A stretch of 64,000 nt of DNA from Valencia hispanica (taxonomy: Eukaryota > Chordata > Actinopteri > Cyprinodontiformes > Valenciidae). The stretch covers positions 54,079,069 through 54,143,068 of the forward strand of contig OY747712.1 of NCBI GenBank assembly GCA_963556495.2, written 5' to 3'. A program made the translations under genes and the position numbers. This document shows, piece by piece, positions 21,791 through 33,884 of the stretch; within the stretch, counting starts at the first letter, position 1; every line of letters begins with the position of its first letter. The notes under the pieces were generated by a model. It ran no database searches and was not told where the DNA came from. It was given only the letters and a program-made list of their open reading frames with translations.

Positions 21791-22366
21791 ATTCAAGTTA
21801 AAACCAGATGCTTACTTACTGTACACTGTATAAGAACCCATAGATAACATCATCATCAAACGCTGTTTGAAAATTGTTAAACATAAATTCATTGACATAG
21901 TTTTGCTCTATGTACCCTTCTGAAAACAGGAAAAGTTTAATCTGATTTAACGTCAGTGAGAACTTTTTTTTTTTTTTTACAATGTATGTAACTATCAGGT
22001 TTCAGCTGTGGGATTTTGCATGTGGATTTTCTAAAATAGAATCTTGCAGACCTCATAGGTGAAATTAGGCTGTTGAACATTCACTGCCTAAAAAAGCTAA
22101 TTTATCCAAAACCATCTGAAATTGAGCATTTTTAGGAAATGTTCGTAAACAAAACACTCAAACCAGAAATTCAGTTTTTGTTGCCTACATCCCTACTTAC
22201 TCGAAATACATCCTACTGCCATTCTTCTGTTGCCACTGAGAATTACCCAGTAAGAATAAAGAGTGAACCCTGATCTACATTAGGTGAGTACTAATTCTTA
22301 TGTTAACAAAAACAGGAATGTTTCTATGAGAATAAAAACCTATTCCAACATAAAATCTGAATTTTT
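21791..22366. other. Spacer without recognisable gene
   Basis: AT-rich with a run of T at about 21967. No supported gene or repeat. Confidence 0.4.
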
Positions 22367-23079
22367 CAATTCAATTCAATTCAGTTTATTTATATAGCGC
22401 CAATTCACAACAGATGTCATCTCAAGGCACTTAACAAGAAGTCATTTCAATACATTTATACAAACATTCCAATCAGTTAAAAAGTTTCCTATTTAAGGAA
22501 TCCCAACAGATTGCGTCAGTCATTGGCGTGAGGTTGGGCCCCGTTGATGCAGACTTTCCAACCACAGCAATCCTTCAGCAATCCCTCATACTGAGCAAGC
22601 ATGCAGCGACGGTGGAGAGGAAAAACTCCCCTTTAACAGGAAGAAACCTCCAACAGAACCAGGCTCAGTAGGAGCGGCCATCTGCTACGACCGTCTGGGG
22701 GTTTGAGATGACAGAGCAGAAACACAGAAGGAACAGAAGATCTGATATAAGAGAACTTTCTATGTACAGAAAGTAAAAAGTTAATAACAGGACACAGTGG
22801 ATGTTCAGTTACTGGGAGGATCATCCCAGTCGATGCCCCCCGTCCAACAGGGCATTGCAGCCAAGCAGGATACCAGACCAGGTATATCTTCTATGGAGAG
22901 AAAAACACTGAGAGAAAACAAAGTTAACAGTCGAAATAACAGAATGTACTGCAATACAACTGGAAAGTCGTAGGAGAAAAGGAAGTAGCAGAGTGAAGAA
23001 AATTGGTAAGTCTGTCCTCCAGCAGTCTAAGCCTATAGCAGCATAACTACAGAGATAGCTCAGGATGACCTTAGCCACT

Positions 23080-24483
23080 CTAACTATAAGCTTTGTCAAA
23101 AAGGAAAGTTTTAAGCCTGGCCTTAAAAGTAAACAGAGTGTCTGCCTCACGGACTAAAGCTGGGAGCTGGTTCCACAGGAGAGGAGCCTGATAACTAAAA
23201 GATCTGCCTCCCATTCTACTTTTAGAAATCCTAGGAATTACAAGTAAACCTGCAGTCTGAGAGCGAAGTGCTCTGTTAGGAACATATGGAACAATTAGAT
23301 CTCTGATGTATGATGGAGCTTGATTATTAAGGGCTTTGTATGTAAGAAGAAGGATATTAAATTCTATTCTGGATTTAACAGGGAGCCAATGAAGGGAAGC
23401 TAAAACAGGAGAAATGTGATCTCTCTTTTTAATATTCATCAGAACTCTTGCTGCCGCATTTTGGATCAACTGAAGGCTTTTAATGGCATTTTGTGGACTA
23501 CCTGATAGTAAAGAATTACAGTAGTCCAGCCTTGAGGTAACAAATGCATGGACTAGTTTCTCACCATCACTCCTGGACAGGATGTTTCTAATTTTAGCAA
23601 TATTCCGGAGGTGAAAGAAGGAAATCCTAGAAACCTGTTCAATATGGGATTTAAATGTCAAGTCTTGGTCAAAATAACGCCGAGGTTCTTTACGTTATTA
23701 CTGGGGGCCAATTTAATGCCATCCAGATGAAGTAACTGACTAATCAGTTTCTTTATTAGAGCTTCTGGTCCAAAGACGGAAACTTCTGTTTTGTCAGAAT
23801 TTAAAAGCAAACATTTTAGAGTCATCCATGTTTTTATGTCTTCCAGACATGCCTGTAATCTACCTAACTGACTGGGTTAATCAGGATTTATGGATAAATA
23901 TAGTTGTGTATCATCGGCATAGCTGTGGAAATTTATCCCATACTGTCTAATGATTCTACCAATTGGGAGCATATATATGGTGAAATAGAATTGGTCCAAG
24001 CACAGAACCCTGTGGAACTCCACAAGTAACCCTTGAGAGTGAAGAAGATTTATCATTTAGATGAACAAACTGGAATCTATCAGACAAATATGATTTAAAC
24101 CAGCCTAGTGCTGTTCCTTTGATCCCTGCAACATGTTCAAGCCTTTCTAAGAGAATATTATGATCGACTGTGTCAAAAGCAGCACTGAGATCTAACAAAA
24201 CCAGAACAGACACAAGTCCATTATCTGAGGCCATGGGAATATCATTACTAACCTTCACCAGTGCTGTTTCAGTGCTATGATGAGCTCTAAAACCTGACTG
24301 AAACTCTTCAAACAGCTCGTTACTGTTTAAATGCTCACAGACTCGATTAGCAACAATTTTCTCAAGGACTTTGGATAAGAAAGGAAGGTTAGATATAGGT
24401 CTGTAATTCACTAAGTCATCTTGATCAAGGGAAGGTTTCTTGAGTAAAGGTTTAATTACAGCTATTTTAAATTCCTGTGGCAA
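23080..24483 (-). pseudogene. L2 reverse transcriptase, deleted and frameshifted
   Basis: 23956-24483 encodes [20 protein letters not shown], motif A ([15 protein letters not shown]) and motif B ([15 protein letters not shown]). 23080-23661 encodes the thumb and C-terminal region ending FKARLKTFLFDKAYS. Between them the YADD region is out of frame with further stops. The RT N-terminal part is removed by the deletion at 24480. It cannot yield an active enzyme. Confidence 0.92.
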
Positions 24484-24686
24484 CTGTACTAAAAAGAAAC
24501 CTAGGATTGTTTTTATTCGCCTCTATTAATGATGAAAAATATGCTGTTCTAGCTTGTCGAAGGGACTTTTTTATACAGCAATAGACTGTTATTCCAGGTT
24601 AAATAGGAATCCTCTAGGTGTGTAGAGCGCCATTTTCTCTCCAACTACCTAGTATTCTGCTTTAAAGTACGCAACTCTGCGTTGAA

Positions 24687-25748
24687 CTAAGGAGTCAGTC
24701 TCCTATGGCTAGCCACTTTCTTTTTTAAGGGGGCTACACTATCTAATGCCAAACGCAATGAGGACGTAACGCTGTGAACCAGATCATCAATTTCTGAAGG
24801 GTTAGAGATAGAATTGCTGCCATCCACTGTGTTACCCTGAGACACTAAGGAAAGTAAGAATGGAACAGATTCTTTAAAAATTGTTACAGCATTGTCTGAT
24901 AAAGCTCTACTATAATGAAATTTTCTTTCAGATTTAAGATGGTCAGTTAAAGTAAATTCAAAAGTTATTAAGAAGTGGTCAGGCAGGACCGGGTTATGTG
25001 GGTGGACTGTTATTTCCTCACACTCAATACCGTATGTCAGTACAAGGTCCAAAGTGTGTTTACCCGAGTGGGTCGATTCCTGTACTTTTTGAGTAAAGCC
25101 AATTGAGTCTAAAATAGCACTAAAGGCTGCATTTAGGCTATCACTTTCAGTATCCACATGAATATTAAAGTCCCCCACTATAACAACCCTATCAGTATTT
25201 AATACTAAATCAGATAAAAAATGTGAGATCTGATCCAAGAATTGAGAGTAAGGGCCTGGTGGACGATACAAAACCACAAACAAAAATGGTCTTAATGTTT
25301 TGCAACTTGGATGAGGAAAATTAAGGGTTAGATGTTCAAAAGAACTGTAGCTATCAATTGGTCTGGGACTAATTAGTAAATCAGAACGACAAATGGTTGC
25401 AACTCCTCCTCCTCGCCCAGTATTTCTAGGAATGTGAAAATTTAAATGACTGGAAGGAGTTGACTCATTTATACTGACATAATCCTCCTGCTGCAACCAG
25501 GTTTCTGTGAGACAAAGGAAATCAATGTGATTATCCCAAATCAAGTCATTTACTAACAAAGTCTTTGAGGAGAGAGATCTTATGTTTAATAAACCACATT
25601 TAATAGATTTATTTTTCTGTTCAGTCAAAGTTGTATTTATTTTTATGAGATTTCCATAATTTGCTTTTGTTGGCTTAACTTTTAATCCATTAAATTTTGG
25701 CCGTGGGCAAGACACTGTTTCTATAAGGCAATGGGGGGGTAACAGCAC
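24687..25748 (-). pseudogene. L2 ORF2 apurinic-type endonuclease domain, open
   Basis: A 353-codon open stretch covering the APE-like endonuclease that nicks target DNA for priming. Recognisable parts are LLNIRSL (Asn), LCLTETWL (Glu), VVLYRPPGP (Tyr), IVGDFNIH (Asp/Asn), LDLVLTYG and the [10 protein letters not shown] end with the catalytic His. In copies A and B the corresponding residues read SDQF and SDHF. This is the best preserved domain of the copy, but it is cut from a working RT by the deletion downstream, so I score it as part of a dead element. Confidence 0.9.
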
Positions 25749-25808
25749 AGAAGCAGCAGAGAGGTGGGTTAAACTACGACTCTGCTTCCTGGTCTGGACC
25801 CTGGGTTG

Positions 25809-26692
25809 TCAGTGTTTTGGAGGACAAATAAATTCGGCCATATTCCTAGAAAGAAGAGCTGCTCCATCCAAAGTGGGATGGATGCCGTCTCTCCGGATCA
25901 GACCAGGTTTTCCCCAAAATGTTCTCCAGTTATCAATGTAGCCCACATCATTTGCAGGACACCACCCAGACAACCATTGATGGAATGACAGCATGCGGCT
26001 AAACATGTCGTCACTGGTCCGATCAGGCAGGGGACCAGAAAAGATTACCGAGTCTGACATTGTTTTGGCAAACTTACACACCGAAGCAACACTAATTTTA
26101 GTGACCTCCGATTGGCGTAACCGGGTGTCATTACCGCCAGCGTGAATAACAATCTTACTGTATTTACGCTTATCTTTAGCCAGCAGTTTCAGGTAGGATT
26201 TGATGTCGCCCGTTCTGGCCCCTGGCAAACATTTGACTATGGTCAATGGTGTCTCTAATGCCACGTTTCTGACTATGGAGCTGCCAATTACCAGGGTCGG
26301 TTTCTCAGCGGTTGTGTCGCTGAGCGGGGAAAATCTGTTAGAAACACGGACCGGTTGGTGGTGGCCCGGGGCCGGGTCCTAGAACTATGCTTCCTACATA
26401 CAGTCACCCAACCAGCCTGAGGTCCCGGCTGCGCGGGCTCTACCGGAGGACAGCTAGGGGGTTCTATCCTTGTTGGCTCCGCGCTGGCTAATGGGCTTCG
26501 GCTATCTGCTGGTTTTTCAACAGCGCGGAGCCATGCTTCTAATTCTGATACCCTCGCCTCCAAAGCTACAAAAATATTACATTTATTACAGTTACCATTA
26601 TCACTAAAGGAGGCAGGGAAGTAACTAAACATCTGACAGAGAGAGCAAGAGAGAAGAGAAGAGTTAGAGACAGGAGAAAGAAGAGTAGCCAT
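25809..26692 (-). pseudogene. L2 ORF1: Cys-rich/coiled-coil head and SGNH esterase domain
   Basis: Two frames. 26288-26692 starts MATLLSPVSNSS, carries Cys pairs (SCSLCQMF, GNCNKC) and a short heptad-like stretch (LEARVSELEAWLRAVEK). 25809-26264 is an SGNH/GDSL-type hydrolase: [13 protein letters not shown] near its start and the Asp-x-x-His pair in [17 protein letters not shown] near its end. ORF1 esterase domains are known in the CR1/L2 group of LINEs. The two halves are out of frame here. Confidence 0.85.
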
Positions 26693-26837
26693 AGCCGCAA
26701 TGAAGCTAAGCTAACTGAGCTAGTGAGACCTTACCACCCCAAGAATAGCTGTGTGAAACACAAGGAGTTCCCAACACGTGAAGTTCACCACCACAAAACG
26801 TGTGTTTTAGTGTGCTTGTGTTTAAAATAACTTAGAA

Positions 26838-28204
26838 CTCTGTGTTTACCTATATTTTACTGTTTAAGAGTCTGGTGTATGAAAATGAGCAAGTACATGT
26901 TTTCATGCAGGCTAACCTCTCACCAGGGAAGCATTGTTGAACAAAGCTCATTTCCTTAAGCTCTCCATCACTCTCCATTTATTACCTTGGATCACCTGGA
27001 CAATATAACAAAACATGATCTGCTATGCTTGACGGTATGTGCTGCTGTATATTCACACTAGTTTTAAAGGACAAATCTCTACTATTTGTATGCTTGTCTT
27101 GTATGTGTGCTTGGAGTTTTGTTTTAGTTTTTAAAGCTAAGGTAAAGAGAGTAAGTGTTAGTGAGCAGGATGATTGTTGTCTGGGTGTCTATAGATGGTA
27201 AATCTCACTACGATTCTTCTGCAGCCCAATCTCTTCTGATAACACAATATGCAATTGCCACAAAAGCCTTCATCGTGTGAATATTATGACATTTATTTCA
27301 TTGCTCAGTCACCATGTTCACGTTCAAAACCTTACTACATGATAACATGCTCTGTAATCCATGCTGATAAAAAAAATAATTAAAGCTGCAAGAAGCATTG
27401 CAGCTCAGTGCAGCGCTGCCTCAACACTTCCACTGAACCCACTGATCACTTCTGCATGATGTGTGTATAAGAGAACAAGTGGTGGTTTTAATCCAAAATG
27501 GCTGACTTTCTCTCCCAAATAAGCGGAAGAAGATGGATAAATGGATGGATGGATGGGCTGGCTTTTCTGGGGTTAAACCATGCTTCAAAAAGACATTTTG
27601 TAGATCTAATGAAGTTACCTAAGTATACCAAATATCATACTCTTAGGTAAAAATCATGGCTTAGGGAAGGTTGTTTTCATGCTTCTAGAGGGCGCTGTGG
27701 AGTAATTAGGCCAACCCAAACAAATATTTGCATAAATATGTGTTAGGAGTTGGACTAATATCCATCATGTTGAATTTGGTGCAGATCAGTTAATACATGT
27801 GGAAGTTAAAGTCCCGGCATGACATCAGACTTACCAACGCTGTCACAGCCACACCCTCTTTAGAAAAGGCTCAGTACTATTCATCAAGTTACACCAACGT
27901 CTTTTTAAACAGAGGCCACGGCTAGATATTGATTAGGTAAAGGGAGTCATAAATGGACCTGCCAAAGCAAAACATTAGACTTCCTTTTGTCAGGGGGCCG
28001 CGCTTTAGTGACCTCAGCAAATGACCCTATGAATCTGTTGAGTGCTGGTCTGTGGTGGCACAGACAAAGTCTGGTCAAGGTTCAACATTATGTGTGGAAG
28101 GTATTACATCTTCTTCTTTCATGGCGGAAAGTCTGATTTTGCCTCTCCCACATGCTTTTTGCCAATAAAACTAAGTTATCTCAACTTTATTATAAACAAC
28201 GTTA
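26838..28204. other. Spacer with a probable dispersed repeat in the middle
   Basis: No gene supported. 27370-27860 begins 'taaagctgcaag' and later has 'gagggcgctgtggagtaatt', phrases I associate with a dispersed fish repeat, but I cannot define its ends. A short (GGAT)n run lies near 27540. Confidence 0.4.
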
Positions 28205-29446
28205 GATTAGGTTGAGGAATACAGTAAAAAACATGATGGGAAAAGCTTGGGCCATTTTCTTTCTAACTATGATTAGTGAAGCAAGAGGTAAACCGAAAAT
28301 AATATGGGATCAGTTAAAAAGGTTGATGGGACAAGAATATAAACCCCAAAAGGCCCTTGAACCACTTACAGATGGAAATGGAGTCTCTAATCCTGTTGAA
28401 GTTGATAGGACATTTAATCACCATTTTATTGACTCAATCAAAATTACTAAACAGAGTATTTTACCAGCAGATGTTGAGGTGCGTAAAATACATTTCAAAG
28501 AACCCAACTTAGTTTTTGTATGTGCCACCGAGACCGACAATGCAGCAATCATTAAAAACCTCAAATTATCCAAAGCAAAAGATATATACGGAATGGATAC
28601 AACTACCCTTGAGATAATCAGTAAAGCATTAGTTGGTCCTATTACTACAATCACTAATCAGTCGATATGCTAAGCGGAATTTCCAACGGCACTAAAATGG
28701 ATAAAGTCATATCTATTGTTGTGATCTCAGATTGGGCCTATATTTAATAACCAGTCCGCACCTGTTACACTGACGACTGGTCTACTGCAGGGTTCTACAT
28801 TATCCCCTATTTTATTCTGCATGTATGTTAATGACTTGCCCTTGGTATGTCCGGAAGTAAACATACAGATGTATTCAGATGACAGTTTTATACGCATATG
28901 GATCTACAAAAGCAGAGGTAGCCAAATAATTCACAAAGTCTATGGTTATGGTTGGAACATGGTTGGAACAATGTTGCCTACAGCTTAATGTGACAAAAAC
29001 AGTGCGGATGCTCTTCTCTAAATCTTGCAAGACAATGTAGACCCAGATATAATAGTAGATGGAGAAAAATTACAAATTGTTCAAGAATATAAAGGCATTC
29101 ATTTGAACTTCAATCTTAATTTCAGAACTCATTCAAAACAACTATCCAAAACGGAAAAATGTAATTTAGCAAATTTTTGGGTTATTAGAGATTCTACGAA
29201 TCTGTACACCGCTAAATCTTTTCTACATGCTATGATTTTCTCTCATATCACTTACTGCTTAACCAGTTGGTCTCAGACTAACTTTATTACTATGAAACCA
29301 TTACTTTCTCTATATAAGATTATATATAATGAATGTCATGTCTTGGTCAAAAATAATGCTTTGGGTTATTATCCCCTAATTACCCAAAGCCCCTTGAATT
29401 GCCTTCTTGTTGAAAGTGTGCTATACAAATAAAGTTGCCTTGCCTA
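28205..29446 (+). mobile_element. Degenerate LINE with RT remnants, tail (TTGCC)n
   Basis: A plus-strand non-LTR element of about 1.24 kb ending 'gtgctatacaaataaagttg' followed by 'ccttgcc'. Coding blocks occur in three frames (see the RT entry). The tail resembles that of the second LINE family, but the protein is more diverged, so it is either an older member or a related family. Confidence 0.8.
28212..29432 (+). pseudogene. RT remnant of an old LINE, several frames
   Basis: 28212-28673 encodes the region upstream of the RT fingers (KPKIIWDQLKRLMGQ, FNHHFIDSI, LKLSKAKDIYGMDTTTLEII). Near 28770-28900 the frame-shifted sequence reads as the motif B region (LQGST.SPILFCMYVNDLP) and MYSDDSF, in place of the usual YADD. 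29025-29432 encodes the thumb-like part (EYKGIHLNFNLNFRTHSKQL, FSHITYCLTSW). Several stops and frame changes mark it as long dead. Confidence 0.8.
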
Positions 29447-30649
29447 TGCTGTATATAGTACTTCTCCACCCTTCATCATCAGGCTGAAGGTTTGCCCTTA
29501 ATAGGTTAGTGAGGGTCTGTTTCAGATCCCCGTTTGTCATTACAATTTCCTATTTAACCCTTTCACAAGTAACACGTGCGTAAACAGCTGTCTCGTTTCT
29601 CTTTCTTAAAGAGTCCATTTTCTATCACTTTTCTTCTCTAAAGGCCACCTCTTCTTCTCTGACAGACTGGAAAAAAGCTTTTTAAATAGAATCAATTTAC
29701 GTGAAAAGGTCCAAAGGATATTAGACACTTAATTAAAATAAATATATGAATAAAAAGAAGAAAGTAACAGAGGGAAACTGGTGTAGATCAAGGATGTTAG
29801 TATAATACTAGGCAACTTTTATCTTTGCTGTTATACAGTGTGTTGTGAGTTCTGGTTATGGGTGACGCACCTGGAAACAAGATTATGTACAATGCAATAA
29901 AGTAGAGAAATATATATGTGCGTGTTAAGTTTTATCTGCAAGGTAAATGCAGATGGACATTTGTTCATATATGCCTGCTTTTCTTCACTGGATAAAAAAG
30001 ATAGTAGGGTAGTTCTTTGCCAGATAAGGATATTCAGCTAGTTTGAGATTTGGGAACCTAGCAGGCGGAGCATAATAGAACCTTGCCATGTTGAAAGATC
30101 CCCCTGTTAGAGTAGAGAGCCCATGAGGTCCTGTCCTGAAATGGTATGCCTTTGACTTAGTCTCTTGTCCTCCTTCTCCTCCTGTTGGCTTGTGTCCATG
30201 TTCCTTCATAAATCCTAAGTAAGATGTTAGAAGGCAACTCTCCAGTCAATCTTTACTGACTTTTTTGTGCTATCGAACTGTTCGGTGCTATAGGTTGTCC
30301 TGGCTTCACTCACAGCAATTGATATTTTTCCCTTTGGGGTAGAAAGAAAGTGCTTCAGCCAGAATTTATAGGGGGTTCATTTTCAAACGACTCACAATAA
30401 CAGTTCAATGAAGTAGAAACTGTCAGGTCGCTAGCATTTTTATGCCTGATGCAGTTGTTGGTTTTCACAGCAGTGAATGGGAATCTATAAAAAGGTAAAG
30501 ATTGGGGGATTTTGGGGTTTGTTAAGAGGCACTTAAGAGTGTCACTCTCTGTGAGGAATGGAGCGATGTTTAGATGTTTGATTAGAGCTGAGGAGTATGA
30601 CCTGTAACATACATCATCATATTTTTGAAATTTATTACAATTTATGAAA
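29447..30649. other. Spacer without recognisable gene
   Basis: No domain-bearing ORF and no definable repeat. ORFs of 74-99 codons on the minus strand have no recognisable features. Confidence 0.4.
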
Positions 30650-31125
30650 TACATTCACCGGCCACTTTATTAGGGACACCTTGTTAATACATGGGTGGTT
30701 GCATTCAGAAGTGACCTGATTCAAGTTGGTAGTTATGTAACAAGGTGTCTGAAACGTTCCTCAGAGGTTGTGGTTCATATTGACATGATGCCATCACACA
30801 GTTGCTGTAAAGATTTTTGGTTAAATTTCCATGATGGGAATCTCCTGTTTCATCACATTCCAAAGATCCCCTATTTGATTTAAATATGGTGACTGTGGAG
30901 ATCAATGGAGTAAAGTCAAGAAATTAATTGGAGATGGTTTGAGCTTTGTGACATGGTGCATTAGTCTGCTTGAGGTAAGATGGATACACTGTGGTCTTAA
31001 ATGGATGGACATGCTTAGCAACAATATGCAAAAAGCTTTGACATTTAAATAAAGTTCAGTTGTTACTAAGGGAAATATGATCCTCACCATTGTAGTTGGG
31101 GCCATGATTTCAGTCAGCTGAAACA
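30650..31125 (-). mobile_element. Degenerate Tc1-like transposon end and transposase C-terminus
   Basis: The plus strand opens with 'caccggccactttattaggg', an end that I associate with a common fish DNA transposon. The minus strand read through frame changes gives a decayed C-terminal DDE transposase. Pieces resembling 'H-C--A' and 'P-S-P-LN-I--LW' motifs can be traced through 30705-31147, but stops are frequent. Only one end is visible; the other is lost, probably under the L2 fragment at 31145. Confidence 0.55.
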
Positions 31126-31144
31126 GGACAGGCAGAATTAGACT

Positions 31145-31460
31145 CAATTCTGTCCATTTTATTCATACAGCACCTATTCACAACAGATGTCATGACAATT
31201 TACAAGAAAAGTAATTTCAATTCAATCAAGCAAACATTCCAAAATGTAGCGAGAGTCGCCTGCATTGTGTCACTGACTTCACAGCAACCCCTCATACTGA
31301 GCAAGCATGTAGCGACAGTGGAGAGGAATAACTCCCCTTTAACAGGAAGAAGCCTCCAGCAGAACCAGAACCTGGCTCATTACGAGCAGCCATCTGCCAC
31401 GACTGTCTGGGAGTTCCAAAAGACAGAGCAGAGACATAGAAAGAACAGAAGAACTGATGT
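31145..31460 (-). mobile_element. L2 3' UTR fragment, host of a poly(A)-element insertion
   Basis: It starts with a degenerate reversed tail ('ttattcatacagcacctatt') and continues with 'caacccctcatactgagc' and 'ggaagaagcctccagc' of the L2 3' UTR to about 31460, where the poly(A) family copy begins. It belongs to the same subtype as 12170-12356 (both carry 'gtcgcctgc'). Confidence 0.75.
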
Positions 31461-31910
31461 AACTGACTGTTGTTTAGTTCTTAGTTCACGATGTTTGGTT
31501 TGTTTTGTCGATGTTCCTTTTTCCTTTTTTGTTTTGTTTTGTTTTTCCCCTCTCTCTGCCGTCGCTTGGGTTTGGAGGCAGACTTCACTGATTTCCTGTG
31601 TTTTCTTTGTACCCATTCCTCTCTTGTATTTTCAACTCACCCTCTCTCATGACTTTTTGTTTCCTACCTCTCTTCCTCATCTTCTTTCTTTCTTCCCCTT
31701 AATTTTCCGTCTCCGTGTCCATAACATCAGGAAATAAAAACCCCAGCAATTCATAATAAAGATTTTTCACACATATATCAAGTGGAGGACTATAGCAAAA
31801 GCTGTACTGCTCCGCTTGTGAAAGTAAATCTGTTGGGCTTCTACTTGGTACTCGGACACAAATTCTGAGCTCCACATTGCCAAACAGGACAAAAAAAAAA
31901 AAAAAAAAAA
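31461..31910 (+). mobile_element. 5'-truncated copy of the GC-rich poly(A) family
   Basis: About 450 bases matching the last part of 18045-20497: 'cttagttcacgatgtttgg', the T-rich stretch, 'ttaattttccgtctccgt', 'caagtggaggactatagc' and a run of about 20 A. The flanks 'agaactgatgt' (31450-31460) and 'agagctgatgt' (31911-31921) are a near-perfect target duplication. 5' truncation plus poly(A) plus duplication is the LINE-machinery signature. A 181-codon ORF (31192-31737) that spans the L2 piece and this copy is fortuitous. Confidence 0.85.
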
Positions 31911-31921
31911 AGAGCTGATGT

Positions 31922-32360
31922 TAGAGTACCTTCTAAATTAAAGAAAGTGAAATGTTACTATTCATTGCGCTGTGATTGCGTAAGCTTCACGGTTAACCAT
32001 TGGATTCCAAGAATTCATATCTGGATTTTAGTATTTTTACTTTATATTTTGTAATAATTGCTAAAGCTTTTTTGGTTATTCTTACTCATCCAGTGGTTCA
32101 TTGGTACAGTATGAGAGCTTTTTCATTCAGTAAAGATGTAGTTCACTCAATTTAATCTAATCAGTTTACTTCCAAACAAAACTTGGATAATAGAAGTACG
32201 CCGAGTCACTTTGTGTCAGTATGTGGGAATCATCTCTCATCCCTAGTGTATACTCTTCTTTTATGTGCATTTGACATTTGATGACCTCAAACATCCCCAT
32301 CAGATATGCCATTTTAAGATCTCACAAATCCTCATATGACTAAATGGACTGATGATTCTG
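31922..32360. other. Spacer without recognisable gene
   Basis: AT-rich, nothing recognised. Confidence 0.4.
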
Positions 32361-32735
32361 TTCAATTCAGTTCAGCTGATTTATATAAAGCCAAATAAAT
32401 ACCATCTCAAGGCATTTTAATAGCAAAACCGTCTTCTCAAACCCCCTGATGGTCGTTACAGATGGCCGCTCGTACTGAGCCAGGTTCTGGTTCTGCTGGA
32501 GGTTTCTTCCTGTTAAAGGTTTTTTTTCCTCCATTACATGCTAGCTCAGTATGAGGGATTGCTCTGGTTGGAGTCTGTATGAACAGGGAGCAACTGCTGG
32601 TCAATGACTCGATGCAGTCTGCTAGGATTCCTTAAATAGGAAACTAACTTAAACTTTAAACTAATTGGAAGGTTTGTATTGAAATGACTTTCTTGTAAAA
32701 TGCCTTGAGATGATATCTGTTGTGAATATAAATAT
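32361..32735 (+). mobile_element. L2 3' fragments: short reversed tail, then forward 3' UTR
   Basis: 32361-32411 resembles the L2 end in reverse ('ttcaattcagttcagctgat'). 32425-32735 is L2 3' UTR in forward orientation ('ggaggtttcttcctgttaaa', 'cttaaataggaaac', 'gatgatatctgttgtgaat'). The final 'ggcgctatataaataaac' is replaced by the start of the next element at about 32736. Head-to-head L2 ends resemble the palindrome at 11711, but here they are diverged. Confidence 0.65.
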
Positions 32736-32744
32736 GCCTTACAC

Positions 32745-33337
32745 TTACTCAAACGCAGCTCTAAACAGATGAGTTTTTAGCTTTGATTTAAAGGAGCTCA
32801 GTGTTTCAGCAGCTTTGCAGTGGTCTGGAAGTTTGTTCCAGATAAGGGTAGCATAGAAACTGAAAGCTGCCTCCCCATGTTTGGTTCTGATCGTAGGGAT
32901 GTTGAGTAGACTGGAATTAGAGAACCTGAATGGTCTGGGGGGTTGGTATGGTGACAACAGATCTTTAACATACTTTGGTGCTAAGCCATTCAGTTATTTC
33001 TAAACTAGTAAAAGTATTTTGAAGTCTATTCTCCGAGCTACAGGGAGCACACAGGGAGGGACTTTAGAACTGGGGTGATGTGCTCAACTTTCCGGGTTGT
33101 AGTGAGGACGCGAGCAGCAGCATTCTGGATCACCTGGAGCTGTCTGATTGACTTTTTAGGCAGACCTGTGAAGACGCTGTTGCAGTAATCAATCTGACAA
33201 AAGATAAACGCATGGATGAGTTTTTTAAGGTCCTGTTGCAACATCAGTCCTTTAATCCTAGAAATGTTCTTCCGTTGATAGAAGGCTGACCTTGTTATTG
33301 CCTTTATGTGACTCTGGAGGTTCAGGTCTGAGTCCAA
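32745..33337 (-). pseudogene. C-terminal RT remnant (second LINE family)
   Basis: 33038-33337 encodes MDSDLNLQSHIKAITRSAFY, DYCNSVFTGLPKKSIRQLQ and NAAARVLTTTRKVEHITPVL. 32745-32957 encodes PRPFRFSNSSLLNIPTIRTK and FKSKLKTHLFRAAFE. A small deletion with a frameshift separates them near 32960-33040. No catalytic motif is retained. Confidence 0.85.
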
Positions 33338-33884
33338 TACACCTAAAATTTAGTTCGGGGGCTACTGTCACTGGAGGATTAGTTAGTCTTTCCACTGTTG
33401 CAAACATGGTCTGTGCATTATTAATGTTTCTGCTAATGATTTCAGACAATAAAGATTCCCTAGCATCTTTTAAAGATAACTCATATCTGTTCAGTCTCTC
33501 TTTGTAGATCTTACAGCTAACCTGGAGTCAAGTTTTCCTCAATTTTCTCTCGGCTCGTCGACACTCCCTATATGCACTACATACCAGTGGATCGCTGGTC
33601 CGTGGAGACTTATTTCTACCTGAGACTACTTTCACTTTAGTCCAAGCAATGGAATCAATGATGTCTGAGATTTTCACGAGGAAATTATCTACCAGCTTCT
33701 TCACTGAGTTGGAGTTGGGAGATGAGGGGGATGTGGTGGAAGGGTAAATACTTTTAAAGGTTTCAACTGAACTGTCCCCGAGAAAACGATTTTTTACAGT
33801 TATCTCACTGTGGTTAGATATTTTAACAGAGTTGGTACTTTCAAAGAAAACAAAGAAATGGTCAGATAGTGCAATATCAATAAC

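Larger units (their letters stand above)
22367..26837 (-). mobile_element. Nearly full-length L2-type LINE with internal RT deletion
   Basis: A minus-strand L2 of about 4.5 kb running from the reversed (TTGAA)n tail at 22367 to 5' UTR sequence at about 26837. ORF1, endonuclease and RT remnants lie in the normal order. About 330 bases are deleted at 24480, where 'aattcctgtgg' joins directly to 'caactgtactaaaaag'. Compared with copy A (37321-42057), about 100-200 bases of the 5' end are absent. Confidence 0.93.

Noticed and set aside
22821..23150. A 109-codon ORF (MRQTLCLLLRPGLKLSFL...) that recurs at 37780-38109 and 46501-46830
   Set aside because: It lies in the L2 3' UTR and overlaps the RT end in another frame. 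Recurrence follows from the repeat itself. It has no relation to the known LINE proteins.
31192..31737. A 181-codon ORF with a hydrophobic C-terminal part
   Set aside because: It runs across the junction of an L2 3' UTR piece and a poly(A)-family copy. The Phe-rich part is translation of the T-rich stretch, which also appears near 20100 as a separate frame.
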